A stretch of DNA of 64,000 bases from Croceibacterium_B sp963783195 (GCA_963783195.1 CAWAMV010000004.1:620001-684000), one strand, 5' to 3'; shown: positions 46,556-58,010, counted from the first letter of the stretch. The notes: generated from the sequence alone by a model not told the origin. Numbers and translations: made by a program.

Positions 46556-46679
46556 GCGCCTTGCCTTTTGTCCTCGCTACCTTTAGGGGCGCGCTCTTCA
46601 CCGACACGTGATTCATCTGCCGGTCTGGCCACTAGGGCTGCCAGGGCTGGTTGGACGTGTTCCTGACTAGGAGACAAAA

Positions 46680-46883
46680 ATGCCCAAGCTGAAGACCAAG
46701 AGCGGTGTGAAGAAGCGCTTCAAGATCACCGCCAACGGCAAGGTCAAGCATGGTGTCGCCGGCAAGCGCCACCGCCTGATCAGCCACAATGCCAAGTACA
46801 TCCGCCAGAACCGCGGGACCACTGTGATCGCCGACGCCGATGCGAAGACGATCAAGAAGTGGGCGCCCTACGGGCTCGGCTGA
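46680..46883 (+). CDS. rpmI: 50S ribosomal protein L35
   Basis: A 67-residue basic protein, MPKLKTKSGVKKRFK at the start and GKRHRLISH in the middle, the exact L35 pattern and length. The ribosome site is TAGGAGACA. L20 follows after 13 bases. The 124-base leader (46556-46679) has no clear stem assignable to L20 autoregulation. Confidence 0.97.
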   Translation: MPKLKTKSGVKKRFKITANGKVKHGVAGKRHRLISHNAKYIRQNRGTTVIADADAKTIKKWAPYGLG

Positions 46884-46896
46884 GGAGTACTGAGAC

Positions 46897-47253
46897 ATGG
46901 CACGCATCAAGCGCGGCACGACGACTCGTGCAAAGCACAAGCGGATCCTGGACCAGGCCAAGGGCTACCGGGGCCGCCGCAAGAACACCATCCGCGTCGC
47001 CCGCCAGGCGGTCGAGAAGGCCGGGCAGTACGCCTACCGCGACCGCAAGGTTAAGAAGCGGAACTTCCGTGCGCTGTGGATCCAGCGCATCAACGCCGCG
47101 GTTCGCGCCGAAGGGCTGAGCTATTCGCAGTTCATGCACGGCGTTAAGCTCGCCGGCATCGAGCTCGACCGCAAGGTCATGGCCGATCTCGCGATGAACG
47201 AGGGCGCGGCGTTCGGTTCGATCATCACGGCTGCCAAGAAGGCGCTGGCCTGA
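46897..47253 (+). CDS. rplT: 50S ribosomal protein L20
   Basis: A 118-residue protein: MARIKRGTTTRAKHKRILDQ, the RNA-binding basic helix, then RVARQAVEKAGQYAYRDRK and RALWIQRINAAVR, standard for L20. It nucleates 50S assembly and binds 23S rRNA. TGAGGAGT precedes its ATG. Ends before a strong terminator. Confidence 0.97.
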   Translation: MARIKRGTTTRAKHKRILDQAKGYRGRRKNTIRVARQAVEKAGQYAYRDRKVKKRNFRALWIQRINAAVRAEGLSYSQFMHGVKLAGIELDRKVMADLAMNEGAAFGSIITAAKKALA

Positions 47254-47272
47254 TCGTCTGATCCGAGACACG

Positions 47273-47310
47273 AAAAGGGGCGCGAAGGTCTGGCCTTCGC
47301 GCCCCTTTTT
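47273..47310 (+). terminator. Rho-independent terminator of rpmI-rplT
   Basis: AAAAGGGGCGCGAAGG pairs with CCTTCGCGCCCCTTTT around loop TCTGG, followed by a T run. Flanked by A and T tracts, so it can also end the convergent SH3-like gene from the other strand. Confidence 0.92.
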
Positions 47311-47325
47311 GTTTGGTCGGCAAGC

Positions 47326-48192
47326 CTACTGCAGGTCTTCGACCGAAACCCATCCGCTGGTCCCGAAGTTGTCCTTCACCTCGACGAACAGGCCCTCGCG
47401 CTTGCCGGTCGGCTCGAGCGTGGTCCCGGCGCGCAAGGCGCGAACGGATGCACCGGTGGCGAGCGGGGCCGCACGCATCGTGGTGTCGATGGCCACTGTC
47501 GCGCCCGGAGCTGCCGAACCGCCGCCGGGCTGCGGGGCGGCTTCGAGCACGGCCTTCTGGGCAACGATCTGGTTGAATGCCAGGATGAAGGCCTCGGTCA
47601 GCATCTCGCCGTTCTTGCTGCCCTGGTAGCCGGCCCCGGCGGCCGCGGTGGAAACCCAGCTGCCGCCGCCGAAGCTGAGCGACGCCTTCTTGACCGTTCC
47701 GCTGCCGGCGGCGATCGCCATGCCGTTCGCCGGGCTGACGACCCTGAGGCCCGCGGCGACGGTCTTCTTCTTGCCCCCAAGTCCGCCGAGCATACCGAGC
47801 GCACCGCCCGCGAAGGGCACCTTGCTCAGAACCGATCCGGCCGCGCCTGAACGGATCAGCGCCTCGGTCGCGCCGGCCTTGGCCATTTCCACACCCTTGT
47901 CGACTTCTTCCACGCTGCCGGCGATGGCGGTGACGAGGAATCGGGCGGGCTGCCCTCCGGCGGCACTGTGCGGGGTGAAGCAGCCGGACTCCAAAGCCAA
48001 TGCATTGATCAGTTCACGCGGACTGCCCAGGCCCCACTCGGTCCAGCCGGCCTGGTCGCCGTCGACCAGGGCGATGGAGCCCAGGCTCTGATCGCACTTG
48101 GCGAGGTCGGGCGGCGGGTCCTTGGCGTGGGCGGTGATCGCGCTCGCCGCCAAGGCGGCAGCGGCGGCGATGAGAAGCGGCGTGCGGGTCAT
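47326..48192 (-). CDS. Secreted protein with C-terminal SH3-like domain
   Basis: A 288-residue protein from ATG 48192 (MTRTPLLIAAAAALAASAITAHA), a clean signal peptide. The middle part has a glycine-rich segment (GALGMLGGLGGKKK) and VSPANGMAIAAGSG, with a CsgG/curli-assembly-like feel but no firm match. The last 65 residues, VAIDTTMRAAPLATGASVRALRAGTTL then GLFVEVKDNFGTSGWV, match bacterial SH3 domains, which often bind peptidoglycan or metals. Periplasmic location likely. Confidence 0.8.
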   Translation of the reverse strand: MTRTPLLIAAAAALAASAITAHAKDPPPDLAKCDQSLGSIALVDGDQAGWTEWGLGSPRELINALALESGCFTPHSAAGGQPARFLVTAIAGSVEEVDKGVEMAKAGATEALIRSGAAGSVLSKVPFAGGALGMLGGLGGKKKTVAAGLRVVSPANGMAIAAGSGTVKKASLSFGGGSWVSTAAAGAGYQGSKNGEMLTEAFILAFNQIVAQKAVLEAAPQPGGGSAAPGATVAIDTTMRAAPLATGASVRALRAGTTLEPTGKREGLFVEVKDNFGTSGWVSVEDLQ

Positions 48193-48396
48193 GTCTCGTG
48201 TTCCCCAATGCGAGGGGGCGGAGACGCCCCCGGTCCGTACGGCGCGAATGCGCGCGAGGGGCATCATCTCCGAGTCGGGGTAAGGAGCAAGATGCGCGGG
48301 CCAAGCTAACCAGTCTTGTCACGAAACGGCTCGCTCTTGTCATCGTATATGGTTAGCCGGATGTTACCGGCGGGCCTCTCCTGTGCTAACGAAACC

Positions 48397-49326
48397 ATGA
48401 AAAGCGGGGCCGCATCGAAGATGGCGCAGGGGCGCGACTACTCGATCGACGTGAAGTTCTATCGCCTTTCACCGGCGATCGAGGACTATTTCACCGCGCT
48501 TTACGCCTTCACGTTCGATTGCGCGCCCGACGTGGTGATCGAGGATTACCTCCACCCGGAATGGACCGCCATGCGGTTCTGCAACGGGCCGCCGCCACTG
48601 GGATGCGTGGGCCTGGGCCCGCTGGTGCAGCAACCGCCCTTCGTAGCGACGGGACCGACCAGCGGTGCCCTCCATTTCGGCCTGCGGGGGAGCAAGATCT
48701 GGGGCCTGGGACTCCAGCCCCTCGGCTGGGCGAAGTTCGCCTGCGGGGAAGCCGCGGACGTAGCCGATGGCATCGTCGACGGGATGCAGCACGTCGCATT
48801 CGAGAAGTTTCGCGCTATCCTGGCGATCGTCTGCGAGGAAGGGCTGGCGCCGGACGAGATTGCCGCCCGGATCGATGCCCATCTCTCGGGGCTGGCCGGC
48901 CGCGTCTCTCGCAGCGAGGCCGAGGTGTTGGCCTGCCAGAACGCGCTGCGCGACCCGGATGTCGCGACCGTTACGCAGCTTGCGGATCGGCTGGGCCTCG
49001 GCGCCCGGGCGCTGGAGAGGCTTTGCAGGCGGTACTTCGGTTTCCCGCCCAAGCTGCTGCTGCGGCGCCAGCGGTTCCTGCGCAGCCTCGCGCGCTACAT
49101 GCTCGTACCGAAAGGAAGCTGGAGCACTGCACTCGATGGGCAGTATTACGACCAGGCGCAGTTCGTGAAGGAATTTCACGCTTTCATGCAGATGACCCCG
49201 ACCGACTATGCCGAGATGGAACACCCGGTCCTGGGGCGGATCATGGCGCAGCGCATGGCCGACCAGGGAGCAGCGCCGGAAACGGACCTGCCGACGATCC
49301 TGCGCTACGCCAGCCACCCCCGATAG
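48397..49326 (+). CDS. AraC-type helix-turn-helix regulator
   Basis: A 309-residue protein from ATG 48397 (MKSGAASKMAQGRDYSI). The N-terminal 180 residues resemble the DUF6597-type sensor of sphingomonad AraC proteins. The C-terminus has VATVTQLADRLGLGARALERLCRRYFGFPPKLLLR and QYYDQAQFVKEFHAFMQMTPTDY, the two helix-turn-helix halves. Signal unknown. GCTAAC lies six bases before the ATG and no Shine-Dalgarno sequence is seen. An upstream in-frame ATG at 48316 would give a 336-residue form with an unlikely head. Confidence 0.85.
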   Translation: MKSGAASKMAQGRDYSIDVKFYRLSPAIEDYFTALYAFTFDCAPDVVIEDYLHPEWTAMRFCNGPPPLGCVGLGPLVQQPPFVATGPTSGALHFGLRGSKIWGLGLQPLGWAKFACGEAADVADGIVDGMQHVAFEKFRAILAIVCEEGLAPDEIAARIDAHLSGLAGRVSRSEAEVLACQNALRDPDVATVTQLADRLGLGARALERLCRRYFGFPPKLLLRRQRFLRSLARYMLVPKGSWSTALDGQYYDQAQFVKEFHAFMQMTPTDYAEMEHPVLGRIMAQRMADQGAAPETDLPTILRYASHPR

Positions 49327-49336
49327 CGCATCAGGG

Positions 49337-49365
49337 CTTGGTCCCTCGGGATTGCGCGGCTAACA
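49337..49365 (+). promoter_or_regulatory. pheS promoter, CTTGGT-N17-CTAACA
   Basis: CTTGGT (49337-49342) and CTAACA (49360-49365) are 17 bases apart. The latter ends nine bases before the pheS ATG, which has no ribosome site, so the message should have almost no leader. Confidence 0.55.
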
Positions 49366-49374
49366 GGCGCGCCG

Positions 49375-50550
49375 ATGGACGATCTCGAAAAACTCGAAGG
49401 CGATGCCGTGGGGCGCATCGATGGGGCGGCGGACCTGGCCGCGCTTGAAGCGCTGCGCATCGAGTACCTTGGCAAGCAGGGCAGCGTCTCGGCGCTGCTG
49501 AAGACGCTGGGTGGCATGGCGCCGGACGAGCGGCAGGCCAGGGCGCCGCGCATCCAGGCGCTGCGCCAGACGGTCAGCGACGCGCTCGAAGCGCGCAAGG
49601 CAACTCTCGAAAATGCTCAGCTGGAACAAAGACTTGCGGCAGAAACACTGGACCTGACGCTGCCCGCGAGGGCGCGGCCGAGGGGCACCGTCCACCCGGT
49701 CAGCCAGGTGATGGACGAGCTGGCGGAAATCTTCGCCGACATGGGCTTTGCCGTCGCCACCGGGCCCGAGATCGAGGACGACTGGCACAACTTCACCGCG
49801 CTCAACATGCCCGAGAGCCACCCGGCGCGGGCGATGCACGACACGTTCTACTTCCCGCAGGAAGGTGCGGATGAAGCGCTCGATTCAGCGCCGAACAGTG
49901 CACCGAACAGCGAAGCGCTCGGCCGGCACGAAGGCCGAATGCTGCTGCGCACGCACACCAGCCCGGTCCAGGTGCGGACGATGAAGCGCATCGCCGCGGA
50001 AAATCCCGGCGGCGCACCGATCCGCATCATCGCGCCGGGCCGGGTCTACCGGTCTGATTCCGACGCCACCCACACGCCGATGTTCCACCAGGTCGAAGGG
50101 CTCGTCATCGATCGCGGCATTCACCTCGGCCATCTCAAGTGGACGCTGGAAACCTTCCTCAGGGCCTTCTTCGAGCGCGAGGACATCGTGCTGCGCCTGC
50201 GGCCGAGCTATTTCCCCTTCACCGAGCCATCGGTCGAGGCGGATGTCGGCTGGAAGGACGTCGACGGGCGACGCGCGCTGGGCGGCAACGGCGACGATCC
50301 GGGGCACGGCTGGATGGAGCTGCTGGGCAGCGGCATGGTCAACCGCCGCGTTATCGAGATGTCGGGCCTTGATCCCGACGAATGGCAGGGCTTCGCCTTC
50401 GGCGTCGGCGTCGACCGCCTCGCCATGTTGAAATACGGGATGGACGACCTGCGCGCCTTCTTCGACGGCGACGTGCGCTGGCTCAGCCATTACGGCTTCA
50501 GCCCGTTCGACCAGCCGACGCTCAGCGCGGGCGTGGGAGCAAAATCGTGA
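49375..50550 (+). CDS. pheS: Phenylalanyl-tRNA synthetase alpha subunit
   Basis: A 391-residue protein, longer than the usual 330-360. The N-terminal coiled coil has LGKQGSVSALLKTLGGM. The catalytic class II core has HPVSQVMDELAEIFADMGF, LRTHTSPVQVRTM, GRVYRSDSDATHTPMFHQVEG and GFAFGVGVDRLAMLKYGM. The extra length is a loop near residue 165 with the repeat APNS (SAPNSAPNSEALG), between FYFPQEG and RMLLRTHTSP. The stop overlaps the pheT GTG start. Confidence 0.96.
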   Translation: MDDLEKLEGDAVGRIDGAADLAALEALRIEYLGKQGSVSALLKTLGGMAPDERQARAPRIQALRQTVSDALEARKATLENAQLEQRLAAETLDLTLPARARPRGTVHPVSQVMDELAEIFADMGFAVATGPEIEDDWHNFTALNMPESHPARAMHDTFYFPQEGADEALDSAPNSAPNSEALGRHEGRMLLRTHTSPVQVRTMKRIAAENPGGAPIRIIAPGRVYRSDSDATHTPMFHQVEGLVIDRGIHLGHLKWTLETFLRAFFEREDIVLRLRPSYFPFTEPSVEADVGWKDVDGRRALGGNGDDPGHGWMELLGSGMVNRRVIEMSGLDPDEWQGFAFGVGVDRLAMLKYGMDDLRAFFDGDVRWLSHYGFSPFDQPTLSAGVGAKS

Positions 50551-52925
50551 AGTTCTCGCTCGAATGGCTCAAGGCCTGCCTTGAGACGAACGCCAGCGCG
50601 CAGGACATCTCCGCCGCGCTCAACCGCATCGGCATCGAGGTCGAGGGGCTGGAGGATCCGGCCGAACGCCTGGCGGGCTTCCGCGTGGCCGAGGTCCTGA
50701 CCGCCAGGCCCCACCCGGATGCCGACAAGCTGCAGGTCCTTTCCGTCAGCACCGGGGAGGGTGAGCCGTTGCAGGTCGTGTGCGGCGCGCCCAATGCCCG
50801 CGCCGGGATGAAGGGCGTGCTCGGTCTGCCGGGTGCGGTCGTGCCGGCCAACGGGATGGAACTGCGCAAGAGCGCGATCCGCGGGGTCGAATCGAACGGC
50901 ATGATGTGCTCGGTCCGCGAGCTCGAGCTGGGCGACGAGCACTCCGGGATAATCGAACTGCCGGGCGACGCGCCGGTCGGCGCTTCGTTTGCCGAATACC
51001 GCGGCACGAGCCCCGTGTTTGACGTGGCGATCACCCCCAACCGGCCCGACTGCATGGGCGTCTACGGCATCGCCCGCGACCTTGCCGCAGCTGGCCTCGG
51101 CACGCTCAAGCCGCTCGAGATCGCGCCGGTCGAGGGGAGCTTCCCGTGCCCGGTCGAGATTCGCACCGACGATCCGCAGGGCTGCCCGGCGTTCTACGGC
51201 CGCACGGTCCGCGGCGTGCGCAACGGCTCCTCGCCGGACTGGATGCAGCAGCGCCTCATCGCCGCCGGCCAGCGGCCGATCAGCGCGCTGGTCGACATCA
51301 CCAACTACCTCATGCTCGGTTTCGGTCGCCCGGCCCACGCCTACGATCTCGCCAAGCTGAACGGCGCGGTGGTCGCGCGGCGGGCGCAGGACGGCGAGAA
51401 GGTCCTCGCACTGAACGAGAAGACCTACACGCTCGACAGCGCCATGACCGTGATCGCCGACGACAACGGCGTGCACGACATCGCCGGCATCATGGGCGGC
51501 GAGGATTCGGGCGTGTCAGAGGATACCACCGACGTCCTGCTGGAAATCGCCTACTTCGACCCCGAACGGATCGGCCAGACCGGCCGCCGGCTCGGCCTTG
51601 CCAGCGACGCGCGCACCCGCTTCGAACGCGGGGTGGACCCGGCGTTCCTGGACGACGGGCTCGAACTGCTGACCGCGCTGATCGTCGAGATCTGCGGCGG
51701 CGAGGCGAGCGCCATCGTCCGCGCCGGATCGCCCCCCAGCGAGCCCAGGGTGGTCGGCTACGATCCCTCGCTGGCCGAAACGCTCGGCGGCGTGGCGATC
51801 ACCGAGGAAGAGCAGCGCGCCACCCTCACCGCGCTCGACTTCCACGTCACGCAGGACTGGCAGGTCACCGCCCCGCTGCGCCGCCACGACGTGGAGGGCC
51901 CGGCCGATATCGTGGAAGAAGTCGTCCGCATTCACGGCCTGGACAACATCGAGAGCGTCGCGCTGCCGCGCCACGAAGGCGTTGCCCGCCCCACCGCCAC
52001 GCCCGAACAGGCGCTCGAACGCCGGGTGCGCCGCGCCGCTGCGGGCGCCGGTCTGCACGAGGCGGTGACCTGGTCGTTCATTTCGGAGAAGGAAGCCGCT
52101 GCCGTGGGCGGCGGGGCCTGGAGCCTCGAAAACCCGATCAGCGAAGACCTCAAGGTCATGCGCCCCTCGCTGCTGCCGGGCCTGCTCTCGGCCGTCCGCC
52201 GCAACATGGACCGCGGCGCTGCGAGCGTCCGTCTGTTCGAAATCGGCCGGCGCTACCTGGCCGATGGCGAGCACCCGACGCTGGTCTGCGTCCTGGCCGG
52301 CGAGCGGACCGAACGATCGTGGCAGGGCAAGGCGGAAAGCTTCGATGCGTTCGACGCCAAGGCAATCTGCCTCGAGCTGCTCGAAGTCGCCGGCGCACCG
52401 GTTGACAAGCTGATGGTCATGGGGCTTCCGGAAGACGGGGCCGGAGAGGTCTATCACCCGGGCCAGTCGGCCACCTTGCGGCTCGGGCCGAAGAACGTGC
52501 TCGCCAGCTTCGGCATGATTCACCCCTCCACGCTCAAGGCGTTCGACATCGATGCGCCGGTCGCCGCGCTGGGCATCCACTTCGACGCGCTTCCCGCGAA
52601 GAAGGGCGCGCCCACGTTTGCGCGGCCCACCTATGCGCCCCCGGCGCTGCAGGCGGTCACCCGCGACTTCGCCTTCCTCGTCGACGCAGCGCTTCCGGCC
52701 GGCGACCTCGTCCGCGCGGTCAGGGGTGCGGACAAGGCGAACATCGTCGAAGCCCGCGTGTTCGACGACTTCCGCGGGGCCGGCGTGCCCGAGGGCCGCA
52801 AGTCGCTCGCCATCGAGGTGACACTCCAGCCGGGCGAGGCGAGCTACAAGGAAGCCGACTTCAAGGCGATCTCCGACGCGATCGTCGCGGCGGCCGGCAA
52901 GCTGGGGGCGGAGCTGCGGGGATAG
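50547..52925 (+). CDS. pheT: Phenylalanyl-tRNA synthetase beta subunit
   Basis: A 792-residue protein read from GTG 50547 (MKFSLEWLKACLETN). An OB-fold tRNA-binding domain (PHPDADKLQVL), the editing B3/B4 domain (TNRPDCMGVYGIARDLA-like, then DITNYLMLGFGRPAHAYD), B5 and the C-terminal anticodon-binding FDX domain (ALQAVTRDFAFLVD) are all present in order. GTGA overlap with pheS implies coupled translation of the alpha2-beta2 enzyme. Confidence 0.96.
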   Translation: MKFSLEWLKACLETNASAQDISAALNRIGIEVEGLEDPAERLAGFRVAEVLTARPHPDADKLQVLSVSTGEGEPLQVVCGAPNARAGMKGVLGLPGAVVPANGMELRKSAIRGVESNGMMCSVRELELGDEHSGIIELPGDAPVGASFAEYRGTSPVFDVAITPNRPDCMGVYGIARDLAAAGLGTLKPLEIAPVEGSFPCPVEIRTDDPQGCPAFYGRTVRGVRNGSSPDWMQQRLIAAGQRPISALVDITNYLMLGFGRPAHAYDLAKLNGAVVARRAQDGEKVLALNEKTYTLDSAMTVIADDNGVHDIAGIMGGEDSGVSEDTTDVLLEIAYFDPERIGQTGRRLGLASDARTRFERGVDPAFLDDGLELLTALIVEICGGEASAIVRAGSPPSEPRVVGYDPSLAETLGGVAITEEEQRATLTALDFHVTQDWQVTAPLRRHDVEGPADIVEEVVRIHGLDNIESVALPRHEGVARPTATPEQALERRVRRAAAGAGLHEAVTWSFISEKEAAAVGGGAWSLENPISEDLKVMRPSLLPGLLSAVRRNMDRGAASVRLFEIGRRYLADGEHPTLVCVLAGERTERSWQGKAESFDAFDAKAICLELLEVAGAPVDKLMVMGLPEDGAGEVYHPGQSATLRLGPKNVLASFGMIHPSTLKAFDIDAPVAALGIHFDALPAKKGAPTFARPTYAPPALQAVTRDFAFLVDAALPAGDLVRAVRGADKANIVEARVFDDFRGAGVPEGRKSLAIEVTLQPGEASYKEADFKAISDAIVAAAGKLGAELRG

Positions 52926-53125
52926 GTCCGCGGCGCTCGCCGCCCCGAATTTGACGGACCGGTGCCAGCCGGGGTGGCTTCCCACCCCGTCCCATCGTTG
53001 CCCTTGCGCGGCGCTGCCCCTAAAGGCGCGCCTTCGCGCGAGAAATCGCTTTCCTACAGCGTGACGCTCGGTCCACTGCCGGTGCCACGCTGCAGACATT
53101 CCAGCTCCATCATTCGAATCAGGCC

Positions 53126-54691
<1,566 letters not shown>

Positions 54692-54723
54692 CAAGCCGCG
54701 ACGGTCCGGTCTAGACACGCGGC

Positions 54724-55299
54724 ATGGCCGAATTCTTCGACGAGCTGAGCGACGCACACAGGAAAATGATCGCCGCGCAGCCGGTGTTCTTCGTCGCCAC
54801 TGCAGCGCAAGGGGCGCGGGTCAATCTCAGCCCGAAAGGCTACGACGCGTTCCGCGTCCTCGGGCCCAGGCAGGTGGCCTATCTCGACCTCGGCGGGTCG
54901 GGCAACGAGACCAACGCGCACCTGCTGGCAGATGGCCGCATCACGCTGATGTTCTGCAACTTCCGCCAGCCGGCGCTGATCCTGCGCATATACGGACAGG
55001 GCCGGCCGGTCGTGCCGTGGGACCGCGAGTGGGACGAGCTGGCGGCGCACTTCACCCTGCTGCCGGGCACGCGGCAGATTTTCGTCGTCGACGTCGAGAC
55101 CGTCCAGACGAGCTGCGGCTACGGCGTGCCGCTGATGACGCTCGAAGCCGAGCGACCGACCCTGCTCAAGCACCACGCACGGGCCGATCCGGCCGAGTGG
55201 GCCGGGAAGCACAGCCGCCGGCGGACGAGCATCGACGGCCTCCCCGCGCGGCCGACCGACCGCTATATTGCCGGGGCCCCCGGCACCATTCCGGACTGA
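54724..55299 (+). CDS. Pyridoxamine 5'-phosphate oxidase-family protein
   Basis: A 191-residue flavin-split-barrel protein from ATG 54724. Blocks: PVFFVATAAQGARVNLSPKG at the front, the FMN-binding-like NAHLLADGRITLMFCNF, and RIYGQGRPV, the pattern of PNPOx-like proteins of the DUF/PF01243 type. It may be a flavin- or heme-linked reductase of unknown substrate; it is too divergent to be PdxH. A TCTAGA eight bases upstream and no Shine-Dalgarno sequence. Confidence 0.82.
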   Translation: MAEFFDELSDAHRKMIAAQPVFFVATAAQGARVNLSPKGYDAFRVLGPRQVAYLDLGGSGNETNAHLLADGRITLMFCNFRQPALILRIYGQGRPVVPWDREWDELAAHFTLLPGTRQIFVVDVETVQTSCGYGVPLMTLEAERPTLLKHHARADPAEWAGKHSRRRTSIDGLPARPTDRYIAGAPGTIPD

Positions 55300-55315
55300 G
55301 GGCATTCCATCTTCA

Positions 55316-56015
55316 ATGCAGCTGACCTTCGCCAGCTACAACATCCACAAGGGCGTGGGGGCCGACGGGAAGCGCGATCCCGAGCGGATCATTGCGGTCC
55401 TGCGGGAACTGCACGCCGACGTCATCGCCCTGCAGGAATGCGACTACCGGTTCGGCGAACGCGAGAGCATCCTGCCCAAGGCCGCGCTCGACGATACCCA
55501 CTGGCACGCGGTCGCACGTGGGCAAGCGGCCGCGCAGCCTCGGCTGGCACGGGAACGCGATCCTCGTGCGGCGGGACATCGAGGTGCTCGACCGCGACGC
55601 GCTCGACCTGCCGACCCTGGAGCCGCGCGGCGCCGTCCGGGCGGACCTCAGCGTGGAGGGGCGGCACTTGCGCGTGCTGGGGATGCACCTCGACCTGTCG
55701 GGCCTGCGCCGGCGTGACCAGATCCGCGCGGTGCTGCGCCACTGCGACGGGCACGATAAACCCTGCCCGACGGTGCTGATGGGCGATTTCAACCAGTGGG
55801 GCATCGAACGCGGCGCCATGCGCGAGTTCGGCCCCGGGTGGACCGCGCTCAACACGGGCCGCAGCTTCCCCAGCCGCCAGCCCATCGCCGCGCTCGACCG
55901 CATCGTCGCCTCGGCCGAGTGGCGCTGCCTCGAGGCCGGCGTCCACCACAGCGCCCTGGCCGTGCAGGCCTCCGACCACCTCCCGATCGTCGCCCGACTG
56001 GAACTCGCTGCCTAA
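55316..56015 (+). pseudogene. Endonuclease/exonuclease/phosphatase-family protein, one frameshift (likely sequence error)
   Basis: From ATG 55316 the N-terminal part (LTFASYNIHKGVG, VIALQECDYRFGE) is in one frame. After HWHAV (near 55512) reading continues one base on, as SHVGKRPRSLGWHGNAILVRRD, then GMHLDLSGLRRRDQI, LMGDFNQWG and the catalytic C-terminus QASDHLPIVARLEL. The Glu in LQECD, Asp/Asn in GDFN and His in SDHLP are all there. Corrected length is 232 residues. The family cleaves phosphodiesters in nucleic acids, lipids or sugars; which one is not clear. One inserted base in TCGCACG is the simplest explanation. Confidence 0.85.
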
Positions 56016-56175
56016 ATATTGGGCAGTTTGCTGCACCTGCGAGCAAGCACGGCGGACGGGGGCGCGGATGAAGCGCCCCAGGCGCAGGTGAAAGCGCCAG
56101 TCGCGGCGCTTGGCACGACCCTTGCAAAGAACCCTCATGGCCGGGAGCCTGCCCGGTAAGCAAGAGGGGTTCGGC

Positions 56176-56514
56176 ATGAAATTCATCATCGCCATCATCA
56201 AGCCGTTCAAGCTCGACGAGGTCCGTGAGGCGCTGGGCGCCATCGGCGTCGCCGGCATGACGGTGTCCGAGGTCAAGGGCTTCGGACGACAGAAAGGGCA
56301 GACCGAGATTTATCGCGGGGCCGAATATTCGACCAACATGCTCCCGAAGGTGAAGCTCGAGATCGCCGCCACCGACGCGCTGGCGCCACAGGTCGTCGAG
56401 ACCATCCAGGAAACCGCCAGCACGGATTCGATCGGCGACGGGAAGATCTTCGTGTTCGACCTCGCGTCGACCACCCGCATCCGCACCGGCGAAACCGGCG
56501 ACACAGCGCTCTAA
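56176..56514 (+). CDS. glnK: Nitrogen regulatory PII protein (GlnK)
   Basis: A 112-residue PII trimer subunit from ATG 56176 (MKFIIAIIKPFKLDEV) after GAGGGGT. The T-loop has GRQKGQTEIYRGAEY with the uridylylation site Tyr51, and the B-loop GDGKIFVFDL is intact. It senses 2-oxoglutarate and ATP/ADP, is modified by GlnD (3.3-6.1 kb in this window) and blocks AmtB when nitrogen is plentiful. It is named glnK rather than glnB because amtB follows 22 bases after its stop. Confidence 0.95.
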   Translation: MKFIIAIIKPFKLDEVREALGAIGVAGMTVSEVKGFGRQKGQTEIYRGAEYSTNMLPKVKLEIAATDALAPQVVETIQETASTDSIGDGKIFVFDLASTTRIRTGETGDTAL

Positions 56515-56536
56515 CGACGACATGAGGGGTAACAGC

Positions 56537-57926
56537 ATGATCCGCAAACTGCTTACGGCGCAGGGGCTATCGGGGCCTCGATGTTCGCCGCCACCGCCGC
56601 CTGGGCCGCCGAAACGGTCACGGCGGCGACCCAAACCGTTGCCGAAGTCGCCGGCACGCCGATCGCGGCCGCGACCGAAGTCGCCGAGGCCGCAGCGGCG
56701 GTTCCCAACCCGGGCAACAACGCCTGGATGATGACCTCGACGATCCTCGTCCTGATGATGATCCTGCCGGGCCTGGCGCTGTTCTACGGCGGCCTGACCC
56801 GCTAGCAAGAACATGCTTTCCACGATGACGCAGATCGGCGCCACCGCGGCGCTCGCCATGCTCATCTGGGTGATGTGGGGCTATTCGACCGCGTTCGGGC
56901 CGGAAGGCAACGCCTTCTTCAGCTGGGGCACCGCCTTCCTCTCGACTGTCACCCCGGACAGCACTGCGGCGACCTTCTCCGACGAGGTCATCAGCGAATA
57001 CGTGTTCGTCTGCTTCCAGATGACCTTCGCCGCGATCACCGCCGCGCTGGTGCTGGGCGCCACGGCCGAGCGCATGAAGTTCTCGGCCGTCGATGGTGTT
57101 CATGATCATCTGGCTGACGATCGTCTACTTCCCGATCGCGCACATGGTCTGGGCCGGCGGCGGGCTGCTGTTCGAGATGGGCGCGCTCGATTTCGCGGGA
57201 GGCACCGTGGTCCACATCAACGCGGGCGTCTCGGGCCTGGTGCTCGCCCTCATGCTCGGCAAGCGCAAGGGCTACCCGAGCGAGCCGATGCCGCCGCACA
57301 GCCTGACGCTGACGATGGTCGGCACCGGTCTGCTGTGGGTGGGCTGGTTCGGCTTCAACGCCGGTTCGGAGCTCGAAGCCGACGGCACCGCGGGCCTCGC
57401 CATGATCAACACCTTCGTCGCCACGGCGGCGGCGGGCATCGGCTGGATGCTGATGGAGAAGCTGGCCGGCCACAAGGGCTCGGCGCTGGGCTTCTGCTCG
57501 GGCATCATCGCCGGCCTCGTCGCGGTCACCCCGGCGGCCGGCAACTCCGGACCGTTCGGCGCGATCGTTCTCGGCTTCGTCGCCTCGGTCGTCTGCTACT
57601 TCGCGGTGTCCAAGCTCAAGGGCGCGCTCGGCTATGACGACTCGCTCGACGCCTTCGGCATCCACGGTATCGGCGGCATGATCGGAGCGATCGGCACCGG
57701 CATCGTCTACCAGCCGGTATTCGGTGGTCCGGGCGACGGTTCGACCGCCATGGGCGCCCAGGTCGTCACGCAGATCATCGCGGTCGCCGTGGCGATCGGG
57801 TGGGCCGCCGCGGGCACCCTGATCGCCGGTTTCGCCACCAAGATGATCACCGGGCTGCGGGTTTCCGAGGAAGTCGAAGTCGAAGGTCTCGACATCGGCG
57901 AACACGGAGAACGCGCCTACAACTGA
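56537..57926 (+). pseudogene. amtB: Ammonium transporter amtB, three frameshifts (likely sequence error)
   Basis: Pieces in three frames make one protein: MIRKLLTA (from ATG 56537), then GAIGASMFAATAAWAAETV to LALFYGGLTR, then SKNMLSTMTQIGATAALAMLIWVMWGYS to ERMKFSAV, then MVFMIIWLTIVYFPIAHMVW to the end. The shifts are a lost base near 56555, an extra T at 56803 (which also creates a TAG) and an extra G at 57092. Corrected length is 462 residues plus stop, with signal peptide, eleven helices and HIGGMIGAIGTGI-type Amt motifs (AFGIHGIGGMIGA). Amt proteins carry ammonium across the inner membrane. The pieces fit so well that errors are more likely than decay. Confidence 0.9.
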
Positions 57927-58010
57927 CACCAAGCTTGGCGAGACCGGGAACTCTCCTCCTCTCTCCCCGGTCTCGCCTACCCACGTTCCTCCTGCGAACG
58001 AAAACTCAAT

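Noticed and set aside
46556..46679. L20-binding leader or riboswitch before rpmI
   Set aside because: I could not draw a convincing pseudoknot or known riboswitch core in these 124 bases.
56802..56805. TAG in amtB as a real stop or a regulated readthrough codon
   Set aside because: It disappears with the same one-base correction that restores the frame, and amtB has two further indels; no readthrough signal is visible.
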